Below, piece after piece: positions 1-4,674 of a DNA stretch of 5,393 bases. The stretch's first letter is position 1. The number at the start of each line of letters is the position of its first letter. The stretch spans positions 1-5,393 of the forward strand of contig JAUYFR010000219.1 in assembly GCA_030690855.1 (NCBI GenBank). Direction: 5' to 3'. The translations under genes were made by a program, and so were the position numbers. The notes beneath the pieces were generated by a model. It saw nothing but the letters and a program-made list of their open reading frames with translations. It was not told the DNA's origin and searched no databases. This DNA is from Gallionellaceae bacterium (GTDB lineage Bacteria; Pseudomonadota; Gammaproteobacteria; Burkholderiales; Gallionellaceae).

Positions 1-325
1 GGGCGGCAAGGCCATTATCGGCACGCAAGGTTACATACTGCTCTGGGTTGGAAAGCAAAAATTCAATTTCGCCGTTTTTGACGGCCTCTTTTAATTTGTC
101 GAGATACAGCGGGACAATGCTGAAGTGATATTCGGGGATGGCTTTGTTTAGATAATCTGCCGTAGCTTGCCATTGTTTTAAAGTTTGCTCGGCAGAGCGA
201 AAAGAAGTGACGCCGATGCGAATTTGTTTGTCTTGTACATTGGCCAGCGCAAGCTGCCACGTGCTCATCAATAATAGGCTTAACAAACACAGCGCCAAAC
301 GACTAAAAGAGAATTTTATCTTCAT
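1..325 (-). CDS. PhnD-like exported binding/sensor protein, N-terminal part (runs off left edge)
   Basis: I translated this by hand from the minus strand: 108 residues starting at the ATG at 325-323 and open to the window edge. The first 28 residues form a Sec signal peptide: basic MKIKF start, Leu-rich core, and an ALA cleavage site before NVQDKQ. The mature part begins IRIGVTSFRSAEQTLKQW, then ADYLNKAIPEYHF, and later LKEAVKNGEIEFLLSNPEQY. This is the typical opening of PhnD/phosphonate-binding-type periplasmic domains (PF12974 class): the IRIGV strand, the 'tadYL' helix and the 'v..g.ieF.lsNP.qY' stretch. In proteobacteria such domains occur as stand-alone transporter binding proteins. They also occur as the sensing domain of membrane histidine kinases (TtrS-like) or GGDEF proteins. 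The phrasing here resembles the sensor type, but the downstream domains lie outside the window, so the choice is inference. The ribosome binding site is weak (GGACGG just upstream). It is divergent from the efflux operon across a 560-bp gap. Confidence 0.8.
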   Translation of the reverse strand, partial: MKIKFSFSRLALCLLSLLLMSTWQLALANVQDKQIRIGVTSFRSAEQTLKQWQATADYLNKAIPEYHFSIVPLYLDKLKEAVKNGEIEFLLSNPEQYVTLRADNGLAA

Positions 326-532
326 GGACCGTCCAAAAGTTTTAAGGGTCGGCACGTTCAGATCATTTTGTGATGTTGATCTGATTTCTGTGAGTGTCTC
401 TTCCTTGCGCTGCCACTCATTAACTTAAATTTTTATGGAGGCTTGGCGGTGCAGTCGCGGGGGCAACTATAACAGCGATAACCGTGAGTTGAATAGGCAA
501 AAATAGCGTGCTGGCGTTAAATCTCTCTGGGT
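326..532. other. Intergenic segment between divergent units, no gene seen
   Basis: Apart from the dyad at 359-383, I see no convincing coding region here. The open frames in both directions are short, and those I read resemble no known protein. This stretch must carry the promoter of the minus-strand PhnD-like gene, but I could not find a convincing -35/-10 pair reading leftward. Confidence 0.5.
359..383. promoter_or_regulatory. 25-bp interrupted dyad upstream of the PhnD-like gene
   Basis: CAGATCA (359-365) and TGATCTG (377-383) are perfect 7-bp inverted arms separated by 11 nt. The dyad lies about 35-60 bp upstream of the start codon of the minus-strand gene, where an operator or activator site would be expected. 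Its right part (TGTGA at 369-373 followed by ...ATCTGA) faintly resembles a CRP-type site, but the second half-site fits poorly, so I do not assign a regulator. It could also be chance. Confidence 0.35.
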
Positions 533-564
533 CAATTCCCCGCCACTTGGGGCGTCGTATTTTT
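533..564. repeat. Left copy of a CCCCGC-CTTG-GGCG hairpin repeat, degenerate
   Basis: The sequence CAATTCCCCGCCACTTGGGG (533-552) continues GCG and ends in a T-rich tract (ATTTTT). It can fold as CCCC (538-541) with GGGG (549-552), or as CGCC (541-544) with GGCG (551-554). It aligns with the better-preserved hairpin at 759-797 in the order CAATwCCCCGC, CTTG, GGCG, GTnTTTTTCG. It looks like a decayed copy of the same dispersed palindromic repeat, placed in direct orientation on the other side of the REP-like element. Confidence 0.45.
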
Positions 565-608
565 CGTAGGTCGGGATTTATCCCGACGTTTTTGCTGCGA
601 TTCACTAA

Positions 609-636
609 ACCCCGTCGGGTTACACCCGCAAGGGGT
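609..636. repeat. Nested hairpin inside the REP-like element
   Basis: ACCCC (609-613) pairs with GGGGT (632-636), and inside it CGGGT (616-620) pairs with ACCCG (624-628) around a TAC loop. This fold competes with the long-range pairing of 614-621 with 732-739, so the element has two mutually exclusive structures on paper. Confidence 0.5.
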
Positions 637-640
637 GGGC

Positions 641-727
641 CGTGGTTGTACGGGGCTAATAACAAAGTTAGGCAATCCGTTACCAGCCAAAGGCTGGACG
701 GAGTTGACACAGCCCCAGCAACACACG
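641..727. repeat. Long imperfect stem forming the core of the REP-like element
   Basis: The arm at 641-657 (CGTG, GTTG, GGGGCT blocks) is complementary to 711-727 (AGCCCC, CAAC, CACG blocks) with small bulges. Enclosed in it is a second strong hairpin at 676-702: TCCGT and CCAGCC pair with GGCTGG and ACGGA around an AAA loop, with a TA bulge at 681-682. Together this is a branched fold of about 87 nt. It could matter as DNA (cruciform, transposition substrate) or as RNA. Confidence 0.5.
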
Positions 728-758
728 CTCAAACCCGACCTACAAAAAACCAGCCGCC

Positions 759-797
759 CAATACCCCGCTGCTTGCGGCGGGGTGGTTTATTTTCGG
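759..797. terminator. Terminator-like hairpin with T-rich tail; right copy of the CCCCGC hairpin repeat
   Basis: ACCCCGC (763-769) and GCGGGGT (778-784) form a perfect 7-bp GC-rich stem, followed by GGTTTATTTT. AAACC (747-751) can also pair with GGTTT (785-789). On the minus strand the hairpin is followed, after a short spacer, by six Ts (749-744), so it could act in both directions. It sits between two divergently transcribed genes, where no known transcript ends. It may therefore be part of a dispersed palindromic repeat, or insulate the efflux promoter, or end an unannotated RNA. Confidence 0.45.
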
Positions 798-802
798 CAA
801 TA

Positions 803-816
803 TTTTGCTAGCAAAA
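803..816. promoter_or_regulatory. 14-bp perfect palindrome at the -35 position of the efflux promoter (operator candidate)
   Basis: TTTTGCTAGCAAAA is a perfect 14-bp palindrome centred about 28 bp upstream of the centre of the TATAAT at 835-840. It therefore covers the place where the -35 element should be. The core contains CTAG, a tetranucleotide that is scarce in many proteobacterial genomes. A dimeric repressor bound here would block RNA polymerase, and an activator could replace the poor -35. No regulator gene of this kind is in the window. Confidence 0.45.
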
Positions 817-834
817 ATCGCAGGAGGCAGCGTG

Positions 835-840
835 TATAAT
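835..840 (+). promoter_or_regulatory. -10 element of the efflux operon promoter
   Basis: There is a perfect TATAAT 46 bp upstream of the adaptor start codon, which predicts transcription starting near 847 with a leader of about 39 nt. The hexamer 17-18 bp upstream (CAAAAA at 812-817) matches TTGACA poorly, so the promoter is likely weak or activator-dependent, or the nearby palindrome plays a part. A good ribosome binding site, AGGAG at 876-880, lies 5 nt before the ATG at 886. Confidence 0.55.
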
Positions 841-885
841 TCTTGAGTGTAAATTATCTGCACCATCATCTAGTCAGGAGTAGCA

Positions 886-2049
886 ATGACTTCCAACCCT
901 TCTCGTAAGCGCACTTATTTAATTCTCGTTATTGTCGCCATCGTCATCGCGCTTGCTGTTGCGTTCCTCACCCGTAGCAAGCCTCTAGCTGTTGTTTTGA
1001 AATTAGTTGATCGTGGTAGCGTCGAAGCCTCGGTCAGTAATACCCGTGCAGGCACGGTGAAGGCTTGTCGCCGCGCCAAGCTCTCGGCCCCAGCTGGCGG
1101 GCAAATTTCTCACATGCGGGTGAAAAAAGGCCAGCGCGTGGTGGCAGGGCAAATATTGTTAGAGCTGTGGGATGACGACATGCACGCGCAAGAGAGATTG
1201 TCGCGCGATCAACTCAAAACCTCAGAGATGAGGGTGCGCGAAGTGTGCAGCATGGCTGAGGCTTCGCAACGCGATGCCGAGCGTTCGAAAGAGTTAAAAG
1301 AAAAAGGGTTCATTTCTTCGCAGCTGTTAGACAAAGCTTTGACCGATGCTAAGTCGCGCCAAGCGGGATGTGAGGCGGCGCGCAACGATATTGAGCAATC
1401 TAAATCGCGCATTGAGGTTGTTAAGGCCGGGCTGGAGCGCATGGTATTGCGTGCGCCGTTTGCGGGCATCGTGGCAGATATTAGCGGCGAGCAAGGCGAA
1501 TACGCTACGCCTTCACCACCAGGAATTCTGACCTTGCCAGCGGTTGATCTTATCGACGACAGTTGCTTGTATGTAAGTGCGCCGATTGATGAGGTAGATG
1601 CGGCTAAATTGAAAGTAGGCCAGAGTAGTCGTATCACCTTGGATGCCATCAAAGTGCGCACCTTTGCGGGTAAAGTAAGACGCATCGCGCCTTATGTGCT
1701 GGAGCTAGAAAAGCAGGCGCGTACGGTAGAGGTAGAAGTGGGCTTTACTGAGCTGCCCGCCGCTGAAAATTTATTAGTGGGTTACAGCGCGGATGTGGAA
1801 ATTATTCACGAGGCGCATAGCAATGTGATTCGCATCCCCACGCAAACATTGCTAGAGGGTAAGCGTGTATTGGTTTACAAAGCAGACGGCAAATTGGACG
1901 AGCGCGTGATTACGACGGGACTAGCCAATTGGGAATACACCGAAGTGCTTTCTGGTTTGAGTGAAGGCGAGCAAATTGTATTTTCGCTTGATAGACCCGG
2001 ACTGAAAGCCGGTGTGCTGGTGCAACCAGAAAGCTCCGTCGCAAAATGA
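886..2049 (+). CDS. Periplasmic adaptor (membrane fusion) subunit of a MacAB-type efflux pump
   Basis: 387 residues. This HlyD/MacA-type adaptor should link an inner-membrane ABC transporter to a TolC-like outer-membrane channel. Residues 11-28 are a single N-terminal membrane anchor; there is no lipobox. The first half of a lipoyl domain follows (about 66-95, with APAGG and V.KGQRV..GQ.L). Next comes an alpha-hairpin (about 97-185), then the second lipoyl half (about 187-206, LRAPFAGIVAD), a beta-barrel (about 222-305), and a membrane-proximal domain (about 315-385). The hairpin tip carries R133-x3-L137-x6-S144, the RLS motif used by adaptors to contact TolC. C121 and C162 are almost equidistant from the tip and could face each other. 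The start is supported by AGGAG 5 nt upstream. The stop overlaps the next ATG by 4 bp (ATGA), which indicates translational coupling to the ATPase. The substrate cannot be read from the sequence. Confidence 0.93.
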   Translation: MTSNPSRKRTYLILVIVAIVIALAVAFLTRSKPLAVVLKLVDRGSVEASVSNTRAGTVKACRRAKLSAPAGGQISHMRVKKGQRVVAGQILLELWDDDMHAQERLSRDQLKTSEMRVREVCSMAEASQRDAERSKELKEKGFISSQLLDKALTDAKSRQAGCEAARNDIEQSKSRIEVVKAGLERMVLRAPFAGIVADISGEQGEYATPSPPGILTLPAVDLIDDSCLYVSAPIDEVDAAKLKVGQSSRITLDAIKVRTFAGKVRRIAPYVLELEKQARTVEVEVGFTELPAAENLLVGYSADVEIIHEAHSNVIRIPTQTLLEGKRVLVYKADGKLDERVITTGLANWEYTEVLSGLSEGEQIVFSLDRPGLKAGVLVQPESSVAK

Positions 2050-2726
2050 TTGAACTGCAAAACGTCAGTCGCACCTTTACCGTAGGTGATCAGCAGGTCA
2101 CTGCGTTGCGCGACATCAATATGAAATTGGGTGCAGGCGAATATCTTTCCATCATGGGGCCGTCCGGTTCGGGTAAGTCCACCATGTTGAATTTGCTTGG
2201 ACTTCTCGATCGACCTAGCACGGGCGCTTATTTGCTCGATGGTGGCAACGTGACTGATTTGAGTGATGCACAACAAGCTAAGGTGCGTAGCGAAAAAATT
2301 GGTTTTGTATTTCAGTCTTTTCATTTAGTGCCACGCCTTACGGCAGCGCAAAACATCGAATTGCCGATGATGTTGGCGGGCATTCCTGTAGAAGTACGCA
2401 AGCAACGCGTCGCTGAGTTGATCGCAAGTTATGGGTTGCGTGAACGCGCCGACCATCGCCCAGATCAACTCTCTGGCGGGCAGCGCCAGCGCGTAGCGAT
2501 TGCGCGCGCCACGGTGATGAAACCCAGTGTGCTATTGGCGGATGAGCCGACCGGCAATTTGGATCGCACGACGGGCTGGGAAGTGCTCAAACTGTTGGAG
2601 CAGTTAATTGAAAGTGGCATCACGCTGGTGATCGTCACTCACGATGCTGAAATTGGCGCACGTGCTAAACGGCAGATTCAGATGCTCGATGGCGCGATTC
2701 TTTATGACGAGCAACGCACGTCATAA
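2046..2726 (+). CDS. ABC transporter ATPase, MacB/LolD type
   Basis: 226 residues, the usual length for stand-alone ATPases of this class, and complete in all motifs. The Walker A is GPSGSGKST (38-46, K44). The Q-loop glutamine is Q90 in FVFQSFHL. The signature is LSGGQRQR (142-149). The Walker B is SVLLADEPTGNLD (161-173) with catalytic E167, and the switch histidine is H199 in VTHD. The opening MIELQNVSRTF and the D-E-P-T-G-N-L-D stretch are characteristic of the MacB/LolD/FtsE group, which drives mechanical work in the periplasm rather than passing substrate through the membrane. It has no strong Shine-Dalgarno of its own and starts inside the adaptor stop codon, so it is probably translated by coupling. 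In classic MacB the ATPase is fused to the permease; here the two are separate genes. Confidence 0.96.
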   Translation: MIELQNVSRTFTVGDQQVTALRDINMKLGAGEYLSIMGPSGSGKSTMLNLLGLLDRPSTGAYLLDGGNVTDLSDAQQAKVRSEKIGFVFQSFHLVPRLTAAQNIELPMMLAGIPVEVRKQRVAELIASYGLRERADHRPDQLSGGQRQRVAIARATVMKPSVLLADEPTGNLDRTTGWEVLKLLEQLIESGITLVIVTHDAEIGARAKRQIQMLDGAILYDEQRTS

Positions 2727-2736
2727 ATTCCTTGCT

Positions 2737-3945
2737 ATGAAACTTACCGACACTTTGCAATTCGCTTCCGGCAGTTTGCGCGGGAGTCCCACGCGTACTT
2801 TACTGATGATGTTGGCGATGTCGATTGGGGTGGCAGCAGTGGTTATTCTCACGGCCTTGGGTGAGGGCGCGCGTCGTTATGTGGTGAATCAATTTTCATC
2901 CTTAGGCACTAATCTAGTGATCGTGTTGCCGGGCCGTACCGAAACGGCAGGCATTGGCCCCGGCATGATGACAGGGCAAACGCCACGTGACATTACCTTG
3001 GATGATGTGCAAGCGTTGATGCAGAGTCCCTCAATTAAGCGTGTTGCGCCACTCACTGTGGGCTCGGCTACGTTGTCGCTCGATGCGCTTAATCGTGATG
3101 TCGTGGTGGCGGGTTCGACTTCAGCATTGTTGGAAGTGCGCCACATGACGCTGGGGTTGGGACGTTTTTTGCCTGCGGGTGATATCCAGGAAAGCGCTTC
3201 CGTGTGCGTGCTGGGAAATGGCATTACGCGTGAATTGTTCGGCACCAAACAGGCGGTCGGTCAGTGGGTGCGGCTAGGTGATCGCCGTTTCAGGGTGATT
3301 GGTGTATTGGCATCGCAAGGTGAATCGATGGGGCTGCGCACAGACGATTTGGTGATTGTGCCAGTGGCGTCATCGCTGCAATTGTTTAATACATCGGGCA
3401 TGTTTCGCGTCTTACTAGAAGCAAAGAATCGTGATGTGATCGAGCAGGTTAAAACAGAGGCCGAAGCGATTATGGTGTCGCGTCATAGTGGGGAGCGCGA
3501 TGTCACGGTGATTACCCAAGACGCCGTGCTTGCCACGTTTGACCGCATTCTCAGTGCGTTGACCATGGCGGTGGGCGGTATCGCGGCCATTAGCTTAGCT
3601 GTGGCTGGCGTGCTCATCATGAATGTGATGCTGATTGCGGTCGCGCAACGGGTGAAAGAAATTGGCTTGCTAAAAGCATTAGGTTCGCCGCCGGAACAGA
3701 TTCGCGCCTTATTTTTTGCGGAGGCTGCATTGCTTTCTTCCGTGGGTAGCTTGGCGGGATTGGTGTTGGGCTATGCGGGGGCGTTTGTCATTGGGCAAAT
3801 CTATCCTAGCCTGCCTGTGACTCCGCCGTGGTGGGCGGTGCTGGCGGCGTGTGGCACGGCACTCAGCACAGGGATTTTGTTTAGCGTGTGGCCGGCACGT
3901 CGTGCCGCGCGGCTTGATCCAGTTGCAGCGTTGGCGGGGCGGTAA
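2737..3945 (+). CDS. MacB/FtsX-type ABC transporter permease
   Basis: 402 residues from the ATG at 2737 (MKLTDTLQFA). A longer reading from 2644 would overlap the ATPase gene by 83 bp and add residues unlike this family, so I reject it. Topology is the four-helix MacB pattern: helix 1 at about 21-41 (TLLMMLAMSIGVAAVVILTA), then a large periplasmic domain (about 45-270). Three helices follow at about 276-303, 328-352 and 366-386. The cytoplasmic loop has RVKEIGLLKALG (305-316), matching the conserved R..EIG..kAlGa of FtsX domains. The C-terminus PARRAARLDPVAALAGR matches the usual 'P.rrAa.ldP..AL' ending. The gap after the ATPase stop is 10 bp with a weak ribosome binding site. With the two preceding genes this forms a complete inner-membrane/periplasmic part of a tripartite pump. 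A TolC-type gene is not in the window. Confidence 0.94.
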   Translation: MKLTDTLQFASGSLRGSPTRTLLMMLAMSIGVAAVVILTALGEGARRYVVNQFSSLGTNLVIVLPGRTETAGIGPGMMTGQTPRDITLDDVQALMQSPSIKRVAPLTVGSATLSLDALNRDVVVAGSTSALLEVRHMTLGLGRFLPAGDIQESASVCVLGNGITRELFGTKQAVGQWVRLGDRRFRVIGVLASQGESMGLRTDDLVIVPVASSLQLFNTSGMFRVLLEAKNRDVIEQVKTEAEAIMVSRHSGERDVTVITQDAVLATFDRILSALTMAVGGIAAISLAVAGVLIMNVMLIAVAQRVKEIGLLKALGSPPEQIRALFFAEAALLSSVGSLAGLVLGYAGAFVIGQIYPSLPVTPPWWAVLAACGTALSTGILFSVWPARRAARLDPVAALAGR

Positions 3946-3946
3946 G

Positions 3947-3969
3947 TTTATGGTTCTTGACGCCATAAA
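3947..3969. promoter_or_regulatory. Operator candidate: 7-bp inverted repeat over the -35 of the toxin-antitoxin promoter
   Basis: TTTATGG (3947-3953) and CCATAAA (3963-3969) are perfect inverted arms 9 nt apart. The spacer contains the -35 hexamer TTGACG. A third half-site, CCATAA at 3980-3985, overlaps the -10. This suits autoregulation by the winged-helix antitoxin encoded downstream, a common arrangement for toxin-antitoxin operons; the link is inference. Confidence 0.5.
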
Positions 3970-3986
3970 TGGTGCGCACCCATAAT
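3957..3986 (+). promoter_or_regulatory. Strong sigma70-type promoter for the toxin-antitoxin genes
   Basis: The -35 is TTGACG (3957-3962, 5 of 6 matches) and the -10 is CATAAT (3981-3986, 5 of 6), with an 18-bp spacer. It starts just after the permease stop codon at 3945. The expected transcription start is near 3993, the first base of the chosen toxin ATG. Confidence 0.65.
3971..3980. promoter_or_regulatory. 10-bp perfect palindrome between -35 and -10 (operator candidate)
   Basis: GGTGCGCACC reads the same on both strands and fills the end of the spacer of the toxin-antitoxin promoter. It is flanked by AT on the left and CAT on the right, giving a nearly symmetric ATGGTGCGCACC(C)AT. Binding here would occlude polymerase. 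Confidence 0.45.
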
Positions 3987-3992
3987 CCAGCC

Positions 3993-4277
3993 ATGAAAAA
4001 AAGCGCCACACTTTTATTTCGGGAAAAGCGGACATATGCGGGTGGGGTAATTGAGCTGGTCATATGGCAAGTGCCAGAGCCGATTCCTCCCTCTGAGCAT
4101 CCCTTTAAATATCGGTTGGTTTTTGTGCGCGAGGGAAAAAGAATCGTTGGGTACGACAACGAGCGAGGCAAGGGCGACCACAAGCATTTAGGAAAAATTG
4201 AAACACCCTACGCATTTGTAGATGAAGATAAATTACTCGATGATTTCTGGCAAGACGTGAAGGAGGCAACAAAATGA
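3993..4277 (+). CDS. TumE-like (DUF6516 family) toxin of a toxin-antitoxin pair
   Basis: 94 residues from ATG 3993 (MKKSATLLFREKR). An in-frame ATG at 3969 would add 8 residues, but it lies between the -35 and -10 of the promoter, so it could only be used on read-through transcripts. Family hallmarks I recognise are ELVIWQVPEP (21-30), FKYRLVFV (38-45), the block YDNERGKGDHKH (54-65) and the C-terminal LLDDFWQDV (81-89). This matches small proteins annotated as TumE-family toxins with DUF6516. The charged D55-N56-E57...K60-G-D62-H63-x-H65 block is the most likely functional centre; the biochemical activity is not something I can derive here. There is no Shine-Dalgarno before either ATG. The stop overlaps the antitoxin ATG by 4 bp (ATGA). 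Toxin-first order is the less common arrangement. Confidence 0.8.
   Translation: MKKSATLLFREKRTYAGGVIELVIWQVPEPIPPSEHPFKYRLVFVREGKRIVGYDNERGKGDHKHLGKIETPYAFVDEDKLLDDFWQDVKEATK
4260..4266 (+). promoter_or_regulatory. Perfect Shine-Dalgarno of the antitoxin, inside the toxin gene
   Basis: AAGGAGG lies 7 nt before the antitoxin ATG at 4274. It is the strongest ribosome binding site in the window. It contrasts with the absence of any such site before the toxin, so the antitoxin should be made in excess. Confidence 0.75.
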
Positions 4278-4657
4278 AAACTAATAATTCCATACTACAT
4301 CTCACTGTGGGCGAGCCTGTTGCGGCAACTCTTAGCCGCGCCTCTGCCGCGATGAAAGCCGCTAAGCAAGGCAAAGCCGTGCCACCCTATTTTGGAGTGG
4401 GCTTTGATGATGTAGGTGAGTTGTTTTCAATCTTTACCCCCAAGCGCTGGGAGCTCATCGGCGCATTGCGTGAAGGAGGGGCGATGACGGTTGCTGAATT
4501 GGCGCGCCAACTTAAACGTGATTACAAAAATGTGTATAGCGATTGCGAGCGGCTGATTGAGTGGATGGCGCTAGAAAAAGACGAAAATGGTTTGGTCTTT
4601 GCGCCTTACAGCGAAATCGTGGTGGATATGAAACTGCCAGACAGACGCGCGGCATAG
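4274..4657 (+). CDS. Winged-helix antitoxin / DNA-binding regulator
   Basis: 127 residues. The C-terminal half is a winged helix-turn-helix: TPKRWELIGALREGGAMTVAEL opens it at about 55-76, with the recognition helix region at LARQLKRDYKNVYSDCERLIEWMAL (76-100). A beta-wing follows (LEKDENGLVFAPYSEIVVDM, 100-119). The layout matches the HVO_A0114-type putative DNA-binding proteins often found beside DUF6516 toxins. The N-terminal 50 residues (SRASAAMKAAKQGKAVPPYFGVGFDD) include a helix and a Pro/Gly-rich stretch that probably contacts the toxin. It should neutralise the toxin and repress the promoter at 3957-3986 through the half-sites there; both roles are inferred from family and context. 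Its strong ribosome binding site and 4-bp overlap with the toxin support a coupled pair. A regulator of the following restriction gene is an additional possibility. Confidence 0.78.
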   Translation: MKTNNSILHLTVGEPVAATLSRASAAMKAAKQGKAVPPYFGVGFDDVGELFSIFTPKRWELIGALREGGAMTVAELARQLKRDYKNVYSDCERLIEWMALEKDENGLVFAPYSEIVVDMKLPDRRAA

Positions 4658-4674
4658 CGCAAAAGATAAAACTA

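Larger units (their letters stand above)
560..749. repeat. REP/BIME- or MITE-like compound element with GTAG feet
   Basis: Terminal inverted repeats are TTTTTCGTAGGTCGGG (560-575) and CCCGACCTACAAAAAA (734-749), which are 16 bp with one mismatch. Inside the left end, GTAG (566-569) is followed at once by a perfect 8-bp stem, GTCGGGAT (570-577) and ATCCCGAC (580-587). That is the layout of a REP sequence with its GTAG foot, as recognised by REP-associated tyrosine transposases (RAYTs). The right end carries the same foot on the other strand (CTAC, 740-743). Its arm AACCCGAC (732-739) pairs with GTCGGGTT (614-621) across a long structured loop. No transposase is encoded, so the element would be non-autonomous. 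The family name is inference; the repeat geometry is read directly. Confidence 0.65.

Noticed and set aside
369..384. Possible CRP/FNR-type site TGTGA-N6-TCTGA
   Set aside because: The right half matches only three of five consensus bases, so I keep the dyad as unassigned.
704..709. TTGACA, a perfect -35 hexamer inside the repeat
   Set aside because: There is no -10-like hexamer 16-19 bp downstream (GCTCAA at the expected place).
420..710. 96-residue open frame on the minus strand in the intergenic gap
   Set aside because: More than half of it is repeat sequence and the translation shows no family features; the absence of stops comes from the GC-rich palindromes.
508..846. 112-residue open frame on the plus strand across the repeat region
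   Set aside because: It runs through REP-like inverted repeats and the terminator-like hairpin, resembles no known protein, and covers the promoter of the next gene.
1209..1685. 158-residue minus-strand frame opposite the adaptor gene
   Set aside because: It is antisense to a clear adaptor coding sequence and has no recognisable motif.
2644..2736. Earlier start for the permease giving 31 extra residues
   Set aside because: The extension overlaps the end of the ATPase gene and does not look like a MacB N-terminus, whereas MKLTDTLQFA at 2737 does.
3969..3992. Earlier start for the toxin giving 8 extra residues
   Set aside because: The ATG at 3969 lies between the -35 and -10 of the local promoter, and the family start fits better at 3993. 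It could still be used on read-through transcripts from the efflux operon.
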